In this document: positions 42,127 through 49,863 of the stretch, in pieces
How the letters are laid out: each line of letters starts with the position of its first letter
How positions within the stretch are numbered: position 1 is the first letter of the stretch
Source of the DNA: JAJYIV01 sp964616135
GTDB taxonomy: Bacteria; Patescibacteriota; Patescibacteriia; UBA9934; GWF2-40-263
DNA length: 64,000 nucleotides
Assembly: GCA_964616135.1 (NCBI GenBank)
Contig: CAZTTQ010000001.1
Coordinates: 54,311-118,310 of the forward strand
Direction: 5' to 3'
Translations under genes and position numbers: made by a program
The notes under the pieces: model-generated
What the model was told of the DNA's origin: nothing
Database searches by the model: none
Seen by the model: only the letters and a program-made list of their open reading frames with translations

Positions 42127-43326
42127 TTACCATCCCGCCAGCGTACGCAGCTCGTTTCGCCTGGTTTCAAAGGCTTGACGCGCGTCCGCCTTTATGGGGT
42201 CTCCCGCCGGAAATTCGACCTCCAGCGGGTTCACCAATTTGCCGTTGTACGAAACCTCGTAGTGCAGGTGGGGTCCGGTCGAAAAGCCCGTGGACCCGAC
42301 GTAGCCGATGACCTGCCCTTGGCTGACCGTACTTCCCTTCTTGACGCCCTTGGCGAAGGCGGACAAGTGCGCGTAGTTGGTGCCGTACGTGTCGTTGTGG
42401 CGGATCTTGACGAAGTTCCCGTAGCCGGCGGAATTCCATCCCGCGAACGTGACGACGCCGTCACCGACGGCCTTGACCGGCGTCCCGACGGCGGCCGCGT
42501 AGTCGATGGCGCGGTGCGGCGCGGTCTTTTGGGTGACCGGGTGGAAACGCGCGTACGTGAACCCGGACGTGATGCGGTTGAAAGCGAGCGGCGCCTTCAG
42601 GAACGCGCGCACGAGCGAGTTGCCGTCCGCGTCGTAGTAGCCGCCCTTGCCGTCCTGCTCAAACCAAAACGCCTCTTGGCGCTTCCCGGCGTTGGTGAAG
42701 CTTGCGGCCAGCACGCGCCCGACGCCGGCGTCCTTGCCGTCGCGGGTCCGCGTCTCGTACAGCGTCTGGAACGTGTCTCCTACGCGCGTCTGCGTGGCGA
42801 AATCGATCGTCCAGGCGAACGCCTCGGCCATCTCCAGCACGGCGATCTCCGGGATGCCGGCGTCCAAGGCGGACACGTACAGCGACGAGTCGATGGTGCC
42901 GGACCCGGTTTTGAGCGCCACGTCGTAGGCGATGGGTTCCTCTTTGGCCGTCCAGGCGTCGCCCGCCGGTTCCGCGACGACAACGCGCGCGTTGTCCGGC
43001 TCGTACGAAATGGAGAGCAAGGCGCCGTCCAGGGATTCGGTGCGGACCAAGGCGCGGCCGACGCGCACGCGGGTGAAGTCGTACACGTCCGCGGCCGACG
43101 CGGCGAGCGCGATGGCCTGCGCGTACGACAGCCCCAAGTCCTGGGCCGCGACGGCGAAGGTCTCGCCTTCCCCGATGACGTGTTCCTTCCGCACGGTGCG
43201 CGGCGCCTCGGGCACGACGGGCGCCGGAACCGAAGCGGCGGGCGAAACGGACGCGGGTCGCAAGAACCAAACGCTCCCGCCGACGAGCAGCAAGGCGGCG
43301 GGAATCGCGAGATAGGCGCGGCGCAT
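42127..43326 (-). CDS. M23 peptidase, MepM-like
   Basis: The 399-aa protein has an N-terminal anchor (about 4-22), a LysM-like or OapA-like segment (VIGEGETFAVAAQDLGLSY), a central beta-rich region, and a LytM domain with APHRAIDYAA (His, Asp), HNDTYGTNYAHL and GPHLHYEVSY (HxH). All zinc ligands are kept. It should cut peptidoglycan cross-links during growth, as MepM does. TATCGT (43336-43341, minus strand) ends 9 nt before the ATG with no Shine-Dalgarno site. Confidence 0.91.
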   Translation of the reverse strand: MRRAYLAIPAALLLVGGSVWFLRPASVSPAASVPAPVVPEAPRTVRKEHVIGEGETFAVAAQDLGLSYAQAIALAASAADVYDFTRVRVGRALVRTESLDGALLSISYEPDNARVVVAEPAGDAWTAKEEPIAYDVALKTGSGTIDSSLYVSALDAGIPEIAVLEMAEAFAWTIDFATQTRVGDTFQTLYETRTRDGKDAGVGRVLAASFTNAGKRQEAFWFEQDGKGGYYDADGNSLVRAFLKAPLAFNRITSGFTYARFHPVTQKTAPHRAIDYAAAVGTPVKAVGDGVVTFAGWNSAGYGNFVKIRHNDTYGTNYAHLSAFAKGVKKGSTVSQGQVIGYVGSTGFSTGPHLHYEVSYNGKLVNPLEVEFPAGDPIKADARQAFETRRNELRTLAGW

Positions 43327-43355
43327 AGCCGCCCTACGATACCAAACCGCGCGCG

Positions 43356-43384
43356 AACAAACAAAACGGACCCCGAAGGGTCCG
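43356..43384 (-). terminator. Intrinsic terminator
   Basis: CGGACCC pairs with GGGTCCG around CGAA; a T-rich tail follows on the minus strand. Confidence 0.8.
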
Positions 43385-43390
43385 GTTCGC

Positions 43391-43834
43391 TTAGATCAGG
43401 TTTACGTCCTGAACCACTTCCTTGCCGCCTTCTTCCTCATCTTCGCCGTCTTCGTCGATGTCCTCCGTGAGGGCTTCGATCAGGGCGTCGAGCTTTTCTT
43501 CAATGCGGGCCAAGCGGGCTTCTACCTTGCCCAAGTCCAGGCCGGCGGACGGACGGGACTGGTAGGCCGGGCGTTCCGCGCGGTCGCCGCCGAAGGACGG
43601 GCGGTCGAACGAGCGCTTCGGGCCGGAAACCATGCCCTGGTCGTCTTTCTTGAAGCAGTTGCGGCAGTAGACCGGCTTGGAACCGTTCGGAATGAACGGG
43701 ACCTGGCACATGTCGCCGCAGCCGTCGCACTTGGCGTCATGCTTCGGGCGGTCCTGGAATCCACCGTAACGGCGTCCGCCGTTGCTAAAGCCACCGGCGC
43801 CACCACCACGATTGTCGCGAAAATTATTGTACAT
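43391..43834 (-). CDS. CxxC zinc-binding protein (CPR type)
   Basis: The 147-aa protein has a Gly/Arg/Asn-rich N-terminus, then CDGCGDMCQVPFIPNGSKPVYC and RNCF, a four-cysteine knuckle of a type common in Patescibacteria, and a C-terminal coiled coil (VEARLARIEEKLDALIEAL) with an acidic tail. The biological role is not known; nucleic-acid binding is possible from the basic Gly-rich head. The promoter at 43849-43877 gives a leader of only about 8 nt, without a ribosome site. Confidence 0.85.
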   Translation of the reverse strand: MYNNFRDNRGGGAGGFSNGGRRYGGFQDRPKHDAKCDGCGDMCQVPFIPNGSKPVYCRNCFKKDDQGMVSGPKRSFDRPSFGGDRAERPAYQSRPSAGLDLGKVEARLARIEEKLDALIEALTEDIDEDGEDEEEGGKEVVQDVNLI

Positions 43835-43848
43835 ATTGGAATTCGCGA

Positions 43849-43877
43849 AGGATAGCGGAATCCGCGCGAAAAGTCAA
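43849..43877 (-). promoter_or_regulatory. Promoter of CxxC protein gene
   Basis: TTGACT (43872-43877), a 17-nt spacer and TATCCT (43849-43854), reading leftward. Confidence 0.75.
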
Positions 43878-43950
43878 TGGCCGGAGGCCTTATTCGAACA
43901 AATGGCGCGGACTGGGGCGTTTTGGCGGGACGACGGGCGACTCCGCAGGG

Positions 43951-44361
43951 TTACGCTTTGCGTACGACGGCGTTAAAGGCGGCGGACGCTTGCTCCGGCG
44001 GAATGCCGAACTTGCCCAACTGCTTGATGACCTTTTCTTCCTTGGCGCAGTTGCCGCAGAAATTGGAGACGTTGCGATCCAACCCGACGTGCGCGTACAG
44101 GTCACGCCAGACGGCCAGGCGGTCCATGAACTTTTTTACCGAACCGAGGCTGGATTTCCACAGCGTGCCGTTCAGGCCGAAGCGCCAGTGCGCCCACAGC
44201 TGGCCGAAATGCATCACGTCGCCCCACTCTTCCTTCATCCCCGCCTTGTTCCACTTAACGACCTCCACGGCGAATTCAACCACCTCCGCCCACACTTCTT
44301 TGAAGCGGACGCGGTCTTTTGACGTGAACTTCTCGATGTACTCCCGGATGGTCATGTCCAT
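43951..44361 (-). CDS. Conserved hypothetical helical protein
   Basis: The 136-aa product is mostly helical and soluble: FKEVWAEVVEFAVEVVKWN, MKEEWGDVMHFGQLW and a late FCGNCAKEEKVIKQLG. The EEWGDVMHF motif is faintly like the metal-binding helix of MazG-type pyrophosphohydrolases, but this is not enough for a call. An alternative ATG two codons in (44355) is possible. Its start codon abuts a possible rightward start at 44362. Confidence 0.6.
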   Translation of the reverse strand: MDMTIREYIEKFTSKDRVRFKEVWAEVVEFAVEVVKWNKAGMKEEWGDVMHFGQLWAHWRFGLNGTLWKSSLGSVKKFMDRLAVWRDLYAHVGLDRNVSNFCGNCAKEEKVIKQLGKFGIPPEQASAAFNAVVRKA

Positions 44362-44400
44362 ATGGCGGCCATGGTACGATATCGCAAACGTTTCGCCCAT

Positions 44401-44793
44401 ATGCCCAGTATTCCCGCCGACCTTCGCAAGGCCCTTGCGGCTAACCCTGTAGTCGCGGCCAAGTGGAAGGACCTTACGCCCGTCTCCCGCCGGGACTTCA
44501 CCCGTTGGATCGAAGGGGCGAAGCAAGAAGCGACCCGCAAGCGCCGCGTCGTGGTCGCGTGCGACAAACTGAAGCGCGGCGACCGCCGCCCGTGCTGTTA
44601 CGCCGTGGTCCCGATGCCGCTCTACCGCGCCCTGGGCGCCAACCCAAAGGCCAAAGCGGCGTGGAGCGCCCTTTCCGCCGACCACAAGCGCGACCTGGTC
44701 GACTGGGTCGAATCCCCCAAGCCGCCGGAGACGCAAGCGGACCGGATCAAACAAGCGTGCGTAAAACTCGCCACTGGGAACGTCCGTGCGTAG
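44401..44793 (+). CDS. YdeI/OmpD-associated (OmdA) family protein
   Basis: The 130-aa protein has two repeats of the OmdA-type pattern: PADLRKALAANPVVAAKWKDL then SRRDFTRWIEGAKQEATRKRR, and PLYRALGANPKAKAAWSALS then KRDLVDWVESPK. The second copy of the TR-KRI part is worn. Family roles include bacteriocin resistance and general stress, mostly untested. The ATG at 44401 begins at the repeat; an earlier ATG at 44362 would touch the divergent start. Confidence 0.72.
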   Translation: MPSIPADLRKALAANPVVAAKWKDLTPVSRRDFTRWIEGAKQEATRKRRVVVACDKLKRGDRRPCCYAVVPMPLYRALGANPKAKAAWSALSADHKRDLVDWVESPKPPETQADRIKQACVKLATGNVRA

Positions 44794-44795
44794 AC

Positions 44796-44822
44796 AAAAA
44801 CCGGCCTGATGGGCCGGTTTTT
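44796..44822. terminator. Bidirectional intrinsic terminator
   Basis: AAAAACCGGCC pairs with GGCCGGTTTTT around a short loop; it ends convergent genes on both sides. Confidence 0.9.
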
Positions 44823-44825
44823 GCG

Positions 44826-45059
44826 TTAGTTCTTCCACCGTGGGGCAAATCGGACGCTCCAGGCAAACAACGACGCGAGCAACGGGTGCATGCCGTTTTT
44901 GACCATACCTTGGCGGCACACCTCTTGAAACCCCTTCAGGTCACCCTCATAGCACAACCTTCCGTCCTTAAAGCAGTAGCTGCAATACCGCGGGTCTTCA
45001 CGCTTCCCGAGGTCCTTTGCGAACGGCATGAGGCAGCTTTGGCAGGCATTTTGGTTCAT
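44826..45059 (-). CDS. Putative zinc-ribbon protein
   Basis: The 77-aa protein starts MNQNACQSCLMPFAKD and has DPRYCSYCFKDGRLCYEG, matching the small zf-ribbon type (CxSCxMP...YCSYCxxxG). It is probably the last gene of a leftward run with two VOC-superfamily genes. The function is unknown; the zinc site would bind three or four Cys. Confidence 0.78.
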   Translation of the reverse strand: MNQNACQSCLMPFAKDLGKREDPRYCSYCFKDGRLCYEGDLKGFQEVCRQGMVKNGMHPLLASLFAWSVRFAPRWKN

Positions 45060-45066
45060 ATGGCAA

Positions 45067-45492
45067 CTAGGAATTTTGATCAAACTCCACGGTCCATTCA
45101 ATCCCGAACTTGTCGCGGAACATGGCAAAGGAGGTTCCCCACGGACTTGCAGCCATCGGCATCTCTACCGCGCCGCCTGCCGAGAGGCCGTTGAAAATCC
45201 GTTCCGCTTCTTCCTTACTGTCCACCGTGACGGAGATCTTGCTCCGGTTTTCATTTTCATTGACCGGTCCCAAGAAACTGGGAACGTCGTTGGCGATCAA
45301 CGTGTTGTTCCCAATGGGCAACACGATGCGCATGATCTTGTGTGCGTCCGCGTCCCCTACCGGAAATTCAGGACCCGCGATGTCTTTGAATCGAATGATC
45401 TTGCCAAACTCGCCACCGAATACGGATTTGTAAAAGGTAAACGCTTCTTCTGCGTTTCCATTGAAGTTGATCCACGGGTTGATGGAGGGCAT
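45067..45492 (-). CDS. PhnB-like VOC superfamily protein
   Basis: The 141-aa protein is of the PhnB-like group of the vicinal-oxygen-chelate fold: INPWINFNGNAEEAFTFYKSVFGGEF, ISVTVDSKEEAERIFNGLSAGG and SFAMFRDKFGIEWTVEF. Catalysis is unproven; many members have lost the enzymatic metal site. It lies 5 nt after another VOC gene and 7 nt before a zinc-ribbon gene. Confidence 0.87.
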   Translation of the reverse strand: MPSINPWINFNGNAEEAFTFYKSVFGGEFGKIIRFKDIAGPEFPVGDADAHKIMRIVLPIGNNTLIANDVPSFLGPVNENENRSKISVTVDSKEEAERIFNGLSAGGAVEMPMAASPWGTSFAMFRDKFGIEWTVEFDQNS

Positions 45493-45497
45493 AGGCG

Positions 45498-45938
45498 TTA
45501 TTCAAGGTTGAGCGCGCGTGTCGGTTTCATGATGGCAAGCGGGTCTGTTTTCCACGCGTCGGAAACGTCCGCGTACAGTTCAAGCTCGTTTCCGTCCGGG
45601 TCCAGGATGTAGATGCTGTGCGTCACGCCGTGGTCGCCCGTGCCGATGATGGGCACGCCTTTCTCCTTCAGCTCCTTGTACGCCTGCTTGGCGGCTTCCG
45701 GCCCGTCGCCGATCTTGAAGCCGATGTGGTACAGCCCGGGCTTGGTTTCTTCCTTGCGTTCCGGTTCCCCGCCCACTTCCAGCAGCAACATTTCATGGTG
45801 CGTGCGCCCGGCGGAAAACGCCGCCGCTCCCGGCCGGCGCGTCAGTTCCTGAAACCCAAGCGTGTCGCGGTAAAAATCCGCGGAGCGCTGCAGGTCGCTC
45901 ACGAAGAGCACGACATGGCCGAGTTCGAGGATGTGCAT
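45498..45938 (-). CDS. VOC superfamily protein (glyoxalase/dioxygenase-like)
   Basis: The 146-aa protein has two VOC repeats: ELGHVVLFVSDLQRSADFYRDTLGF and later GLYHIGFKI, with ILDPDGNELELYAD at the end. His8, His/Glu in the second half and Glu in NELELY are possible metal ligands, as in CatE-like dioxygenases and glyoxalase-type proteins. The substrate is unknown. It is the first gene of a three-gene leftward run. Confidence 0.86.
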   Translation of the reverse strand: MHILELGHVVLFVSDLQRSADFYRDTLGFQELTRRPGAAAFSAGRTHHEMLLLEVGGEPERKEETKPGLYHIGFKIGDGPEAAKQAYKELKEKGVPIIGTGDHGVTHSIYILDPDGNELELYADVSDAWKTDPLAIMKPTRALNLE

Positions 45939-46005
45939 AGAAATTTATTCCCCTTTCGTTAAGCCGTTGTCGGAAACGAACTAGACCAGCGGGGTATAGG
46001 AAAAA

Positions 46006-47802
46006 CTATAGGTTTGTATCTATCCAATCAAAGATCTGGTTGAATCGAGTAATTGTGTCGATATGAATTTTTTTCTTAGTAATTGATCCATCCGACACTT
46101 TCTCAAAAAAAGATTTAGCAAATACAATCTTCCGTTTTTCACCGATGGACTCAGCTGGATCTGTTTTTTGAACAATTTTATCGTCAATTAACTTTAAGTC
46201 ATCCAAATGAAGTAGGTTTTCTACGGATGAAATTCCAATAGTGATATACATCTTGGAGGCAGCAGCTCCCTCGTCTTTTTCGAAGAGATGTTCTTTGATT
46301 TCTTCGTAAGTTTTTTGAGAATCTTTTCCTCGCGAAGAATCGTCATCGAAAATTGCGACCCAAGAAATACCGTAACCAATACAAAATGAAACTAGAGTGT
46401 ATTGTTTTCTGACACCTATTCCCGGTATGAAGGCGTAGTCTGCAATATCACGTTTGAGGAGGGTTCTCATTGCACTGTAGTAATAAAAATCTGAAACTCC
46501 TTCCAGAATCACACTCTTTTTATTTGTCAGCCCAAAATCGCTTACCGAGAAGCCAATAGCATTTGCCACTGGCTGGAGTGCATCTTGTTTATTCTGAGAA
46601 TCAATTTTGGAGGAAGTGATATTCTCTATCAATGTTCCTTTGGTTTTATCATTTACGATGAGGTGTATTCTTTCAAGATGATCTGTCCTGATCAAATTTG
46701 GCGAATGAGTTGAGTAGAGAAATTGATGCCCCGTTTTTGTTAGAGATTCAAATACATTGAGGATGTCGGTCTGAGCTTTTATATGAAGATAGAGTCCGGG
46801 TTCATCCGCTAAAACAATCAATTCTCTCTCATGACCACTCGCCTGTAATTCCATCCAAAAAGAAAGAAACCATACCAATCCCTTACTCCGCATTCGGGGA
46901 CGAATTTTTTGTTTATCCTTTGTCTCAATATAAAAACTTACAAAAGTGTCATCTTCGGAAGATCGTTTTTCGAATTTATAGGCAATTTTTACTCTATTAT
47001 CACCGTGAATTTGTTGCTTCCATGCTTTTGTAAAATCAATCGATATAGCTTCATTATGTTTTTCCTCAATAGAGTCTCTCTTCAAGTCATCTAGACTGTA
47101 CAGAGTTTTAAAATCTGCACCTGATATTTTTTCAAAGTTTTTTACGGCCTTATACCCTTTTGAATCTTTTTTGTCGCTTTTTAGATCCTTAAGCGAGAAG
47201 GTGTCTGGCAATAGATCGCAGAAATCATTAAACAAGATGATTTTAGGAGTATGGTTCCAGAATAACTCAGCGACTTCTGAATTCTGATCGTCAGTAAGTT
47301 CAATAATCTTTTTCCTCTCCTTCTTTACTGGAGCAACTTCTGCCTCCACATTAACGTCTTCTTCAAGAATAGAGCTACGAAAGATCTGAAAAACTGCTTC
47401 AGGGATAGATGTCTGCACCTTTTTAGAGGGATTTAGCGTTCGAGTAATTTTAAAATCTTTTACCGTGCGTTTCAGTTTTGGGATGTCAATTAATGATCCG
47501 ACTTTAGCTCGCTCAATCTCATTCTGTTCACCAAATGTTTTTTCAATTTCATCCCAAAAATCAGAATCCGATTCTTCAATTTCGTATGTGCATGACACCT
47601 CTTGAATTGGTGACTCAAAATCAAATGGTATGGAATCTGATTCAAATTCTGCGTTTTCAAAAGCAGCCAGACCCTCTAAAATAGAGCTTTTACCAGACTC
47701 ATTTTGACCAGCGAAAATTGCAATTCTCCCATTACCTAAAGAAATCTCTCCAGTATCCTGAATGGACTTATAATTCTTAATTCGGAATGATTTCAATTTC
47801 AT
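46006..47802 (-). CDS. OLD-family ATPase with Toprim nuclease domain
   Basis: The 598-aa protein has an SMC/RecF-like ATPase head: FRIKNYKSIQDTGEISLG, Walker A GQNESGKS (32-39), and Walker B LADEPGLYLH (near 335), YSTHSPNLI. The C-terminal part is a Toprim domain with VILEGVSDFYYY and AIFDDD. OLD proteins are nucleases often used against phages. No adjacent UvrD helicase, as in Gabija, is present. The gene is very AT-rich against GC-rich flanks, and uses AT-ending codons, a clear sign of transfer. A small ORF and a tRNA remnant sit upstream. Confidence 0.88.
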   Translation of the reverse strand: MKLKSFRIKNYKSIQDTGEISLGNGRIAIFAGQNESGKSSILEGLAAFENAEFESDSIPFDFESPIQEVSCTYEIEESDSDFWDEIEKTFGEQNEIERAKVGSLIDIPKLKRTVKDFKITRTLNPSKKVQTSIPEAVFQIFRSSILEEDVNVEAEVAPVKKERKKIIELTDDQNSEVAELFWNHTPKIILFNDFCDLLPDTFSLKDLKSDKKDSKGYKAVKNFEKISGADFKTLYSLDDLKRDSIEEKHNEAISIDFTKAWKQQIHGDNRVKIAYKFEKRSSEDDTFVSFYIETKDKQKIRPRMRSKGLVWFLSFWMELQASGHERELIVLADEPGLYLHIKAQTDILNVFESLTKTGHQFLYSTHSPNLIRTDHLERIHLIVNDKTKGTLIENITSSKIDSQNKQDALQPVANAIGFSVSDFGLTNKKSVILEGVSDFYYYSAMRTLLKRDIADYAFIPGIGVRKQYTLVSFCIGYGISWVAIFDDDSSRGKDSQKTYEEIKEHLFEKDEGAAASKMYITIGISSVENLLHLDDLKLIDDKIVQKTDPAESIGEKRKIVFAKSFFEKVSDGSITKKKIHIDTITRFNQIFDWIDTNL

Positions 47803-47828
47803 AGGGTATGTCAGAAACTGGTTCAGAG

Positions 47829-47963
47829 TTATCTATTAAACTTATCGACTTTGGGTAGGAGCTCGCTCGCAAGAATATTGATCAACACATCGCGACACAC
47901 CCCAATCGCTGCGCTGCCCAGCTTCCCAAAATTATTCTTTTGAATCTTCGTAGTTTGCATCAT
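47829..47963 (-). CDS. Possible 44-aa ORF in AT-rich island
   Basis: A 44-codon frame (MMQTTKIQKNNF..., then LGSAAIGVCRDVLINILASE) ends 26 nt before the OLD-family gene on the same strand and shares its base composition. It looks helical. It may be a small partner of the nuclease or the end of a truncated gene. There is no ribosome site. Confidence 0.35.
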   Translation of the reverse strand: MMQTTKIQKNNFGKLGSAAIGVCRDVLINILASELLPKVDKFNR

Positions 47964-48002
47964 AAACGAAAGGATGATCGTCAACGGAGTCAGAAACATT
48001 AA

Positions 48003-48026
48003 TACTCCCGTCGGATTTGAACCGAC
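48003..48026 (-). pseudogene. tRNA 3'-end remnant (possible attachment site)
   Basis: Read on the minus strand, GTCGG-TTCAAAT-CCGAC is a perfect tRNA T-arm, followed by GGGAGTA like the 3' acceptor strand. The matching 5' acceptor, D-arm and anticodon arm are absent upstream, so this is not a complete tRNA. Such 3' ends are common at integration sites of islands; the AT-rich OLD gene is adjacent. Confidence 0.5.
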
Positions 48027-48095
48027 CAGGCCACAAGCAAGCCCCTGCCAGAATCGACAATGTTGTAAAGGTTCTCTTCTTCTAACGTATCACCC

Positions 48096-48950
48096 CTATT
48101 CCCCCTTCGCTAATTCAACCGCTTTCTTTCCCACCATCATTGCCAGGCCGCCGCCGGGGACGAAGTTGGCCAATTCTTTTCCAAATTCAAAGATCTCGTC
48201 GTTGCTGAAGGAACGGCGGAGTTTGTCCGTGATCTTGTTCGCCTTGGGACGCAGTTCGCCCGTGACGCCGTCATAGGAGACGGTGACGCGCTTGTCCTTG
48301 GCCTTCCAGTGGAATTCAAACGTGTAGATCGGCACGAAGTAAAGCGCCAGTTCATTAATGGCGATTTGTTCGTCCAAAATCTGGTCGGCCTGGATGGGCT
48401 TGATGAGCGCGTTTACGACTTTGCGAACGAGGAAGGCGGGCTTCGCCTCGAGTGCCACGATCGGCGTGCCGTCTTTGGTCAGCGCGTCGGTGGTTTCGAT
48501 GGGTTGGCTCAAGTACGTCAGGTATTTGGCAAAGCCCGGGTCCGCTTGGCCCGTTTGCGCGTCCACGATTTCTTCTTGCCGGTATTCTTCCACGCAGCGT
48601 TCGACCCCTTCCACTTCAAACGTCTTTCCCTGCGGAGGCACGGTAAACGACGTACCGAGCAATTCGATTTCCTTCACCATCGGCTCCACGGGAACGTGGT
48701 AGGCCTTGCGGCGCTTGTATTCAAAGCGGGAGGAACCGAGCACGCGCCAAAAGGCGTCGTAGCGCTTTTCCTCATACACGACGTCGATGTCTTCCGGCAG
48801 CGGGCGGCTGAACAGCCCGGCGAGGAGACCGAAGGCTTTGACTTTGTGCGCCTGGGCGAGCTCCTTGGCTTTTTCCATGCCAAGGACGTCTTCCAGGACC
48901 AGAAGCTTTTCGCCGTCGATCTTGATGTTGCTGATTCCTTCGCCGGGCAT
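48096..48950 (-). CDS. Conserved hypothetical protein
   Basis: The 284-aa product is not recognised. It is soluble until a hydrophobic glycine-rich C-terminus (NFVPGGGLAMMVGKKAVELA). YEEKRYDAFWRVLGSSRFEY and YTFEFHWKAKDKRVTVSYDG are distinctive. Several Glu/Cys patches (VERCVEEYRQEE) occur. AATAAT lies 9 nt before the ATG on the minus strand. Base composition returns to the GC-rich norm here, which marks the edge of the AT-rich island. Confidence 0.7.
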   Translation of the reverse strand: MPGEGISNIKIDGEKLLVLEDVLGMEKAKELAQAHKVKAFGLLAGLFSRPLPEDIDVVYEEKRYDAFWRVLGSSRFEYKRRKAYHVPVEPMVKEIELLGTSFTVPPQGKTFEVEGVERCVEEYRQEEIVDAQTGQADPGFAKYLTYLSQPIETTDALTKDGTPIVALEAKPAFLVRKVVNALIKPIQADQILDEQIAINELALYFVPIYTFEFHWKAKDKRVTVSYDGVTGELRPKANKITDKLRRSFSNDEIFEFGKELANFVPGGGLAMMVGKKAVELAKGE

Positions 48951-48960
48951 AGGGACGGGA

Positions 48961-49353
48961 TTATTTGCGGACGAAGAGCTGCTTGTACTTGTCCCAGTAC
49001 GCGTAACCGAAGTAGACGTTCAATACTGTGACAATGATGCCGACAGGCAAACTCTCCGGGGACGTGCGTGCGTGGAACACTAGGACGCCGATACAGATCG
49101 GTGCCAAGAAAATGGCGGCGAGGGCCGGGAGGAATCCCGTGACCAGCATCAGGCCGGCGACGATTTCCGTGATCTTAATCATGTGAAAAATCCCCGTGGC
49201 GATGAGTGCCTGCGTCATCGGGACCATCTGGGGCGGAATGCCTTCAAGCGTCGGGGACTGCATGGCCAGGAGGCCGCCCACGCCGGACATGATGAAGAAG
49301 AGACCGGTCAGGACGCGCAGCGTGGTGAGCAAATACTTGTTGCGGAAGTTCAT
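48961..49353 (-). CDS. DoxX-like membrane protein
   Basis: The 130-aa protein has four membrane helices and the pattern LRVLTGLFFIMSGVGGL, ATGIFHMIKITEIVAGLMLVTG and LALAAIFLAPICIGVLVFH-type order typical of DoxX. The role in bacteria is poorly known; some members are linked to sulfur oxidation or redox stress. The ATG at 49353 is preferred over a longer frame that begins in a hydrophilic, unlikely stretch. Confidence 0.8.
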   Translation of the reverse strand: MNFRNKYLLTTLRVLTGLFFIMSGVGGLLAMQSPTLEGIPPQMVPMTQALIATGIFHMIKITEIVAGLMLVTGFLPALAAIFLAPICIGVLVFHARTSPESLPVGIIVTVLNVYFGYAYWDKYKQLFVRK

Positions 49354-49363
49354 ACGAACGTGG

Positions 49364-49855
49364 TTATGGTTTTTCTTGCATGATAATGTCATCGATCTGA
49401 AAATCGCTGGCGGTCACGCGTACGACAAAGTCAGGATGAACGGATGTTTCCGCGCGCCATTCCCCACGGACGGGCTGAAACATTTTCCTGGGTAACACGT
49501 GGACGTACCCCACTTTTTCTCTCAATCCTGCCAGGACCGCTTTGGACATTTTCACGTACGGCTTTCCGTCCGCGACTCCAAACGCGCTGTAGTAGCCGTA
49601 GTCGGGAAACTGGTCCTGGTTTACGAGCGCGCGGAAGATGGCGATGTCCGCGTGTTCGGTTGCTGCGACGGCAGGAGCCCCGTCCGGTTCCATACGCCTG
49701 CTGGCGGGAGAAAAATTTTTCCCTTGGCGCGGCTCAAGCGTTTCAATGCTCCGCGCCGAGCCATGGAACACATAGCGCCCGCTCCGCTCAAGCTCCAACA
49801 GACGCTCGCGCGGCGAGCGTTCGCGTTCCGGCGGTTTCGGCATTCCCTGTTCCAT
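49364..49855 (-). CDS. Hypothetical protein with ART-like start
   Basis: The 163-aa product is not a recognised family. RYVFHGSARSIETLEPRQG followed by PAVAATEHADIAIFRALVN resembles the N-terminal part of ADP-ribosyltransferase-like folds (HGS/T motif, then F-A-x-x-x-x-x-AxxF), but catalytic residues are not clear. A degenerate or unrelated protein is possible. It lies 8 nt after the exported Cys-rich gene and shares a leftward run with it. Confidence 0.6.
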   Translation of the reverse strand: MEQGMPKPPERERSPRERLLELERSGRYVFHGSARSIETLEPRQGKNFSPASRRMEPDGAPAVAATEHADIAIFRALVNQDQFPDYGYYSAFGVADGKPYVKMSKAVLAGLREKVGYVHVLPRKMFQPVRGEWRAETSVHPDFVVRVTASDFQIDDIIMQEKP

Positions 49856-49863
49856 ACGGACGG

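Noticed and set aside
46006..47802. Complete Gabija defence system
   Set aside because: The OLD-type nuclease has no adjacent UvrD-like partner; the helicase at 9398 is 34 kb away, fused to its own nuclease and of normal base composition.
47974..48276. Rightward frame beginning with a GFEPTRP-like sequence
   Set aside because: GFEPTRP-type peptides are translations of tRNA T-arms; here the frame crosses the tRNA remnant and the antisense of a real gene.
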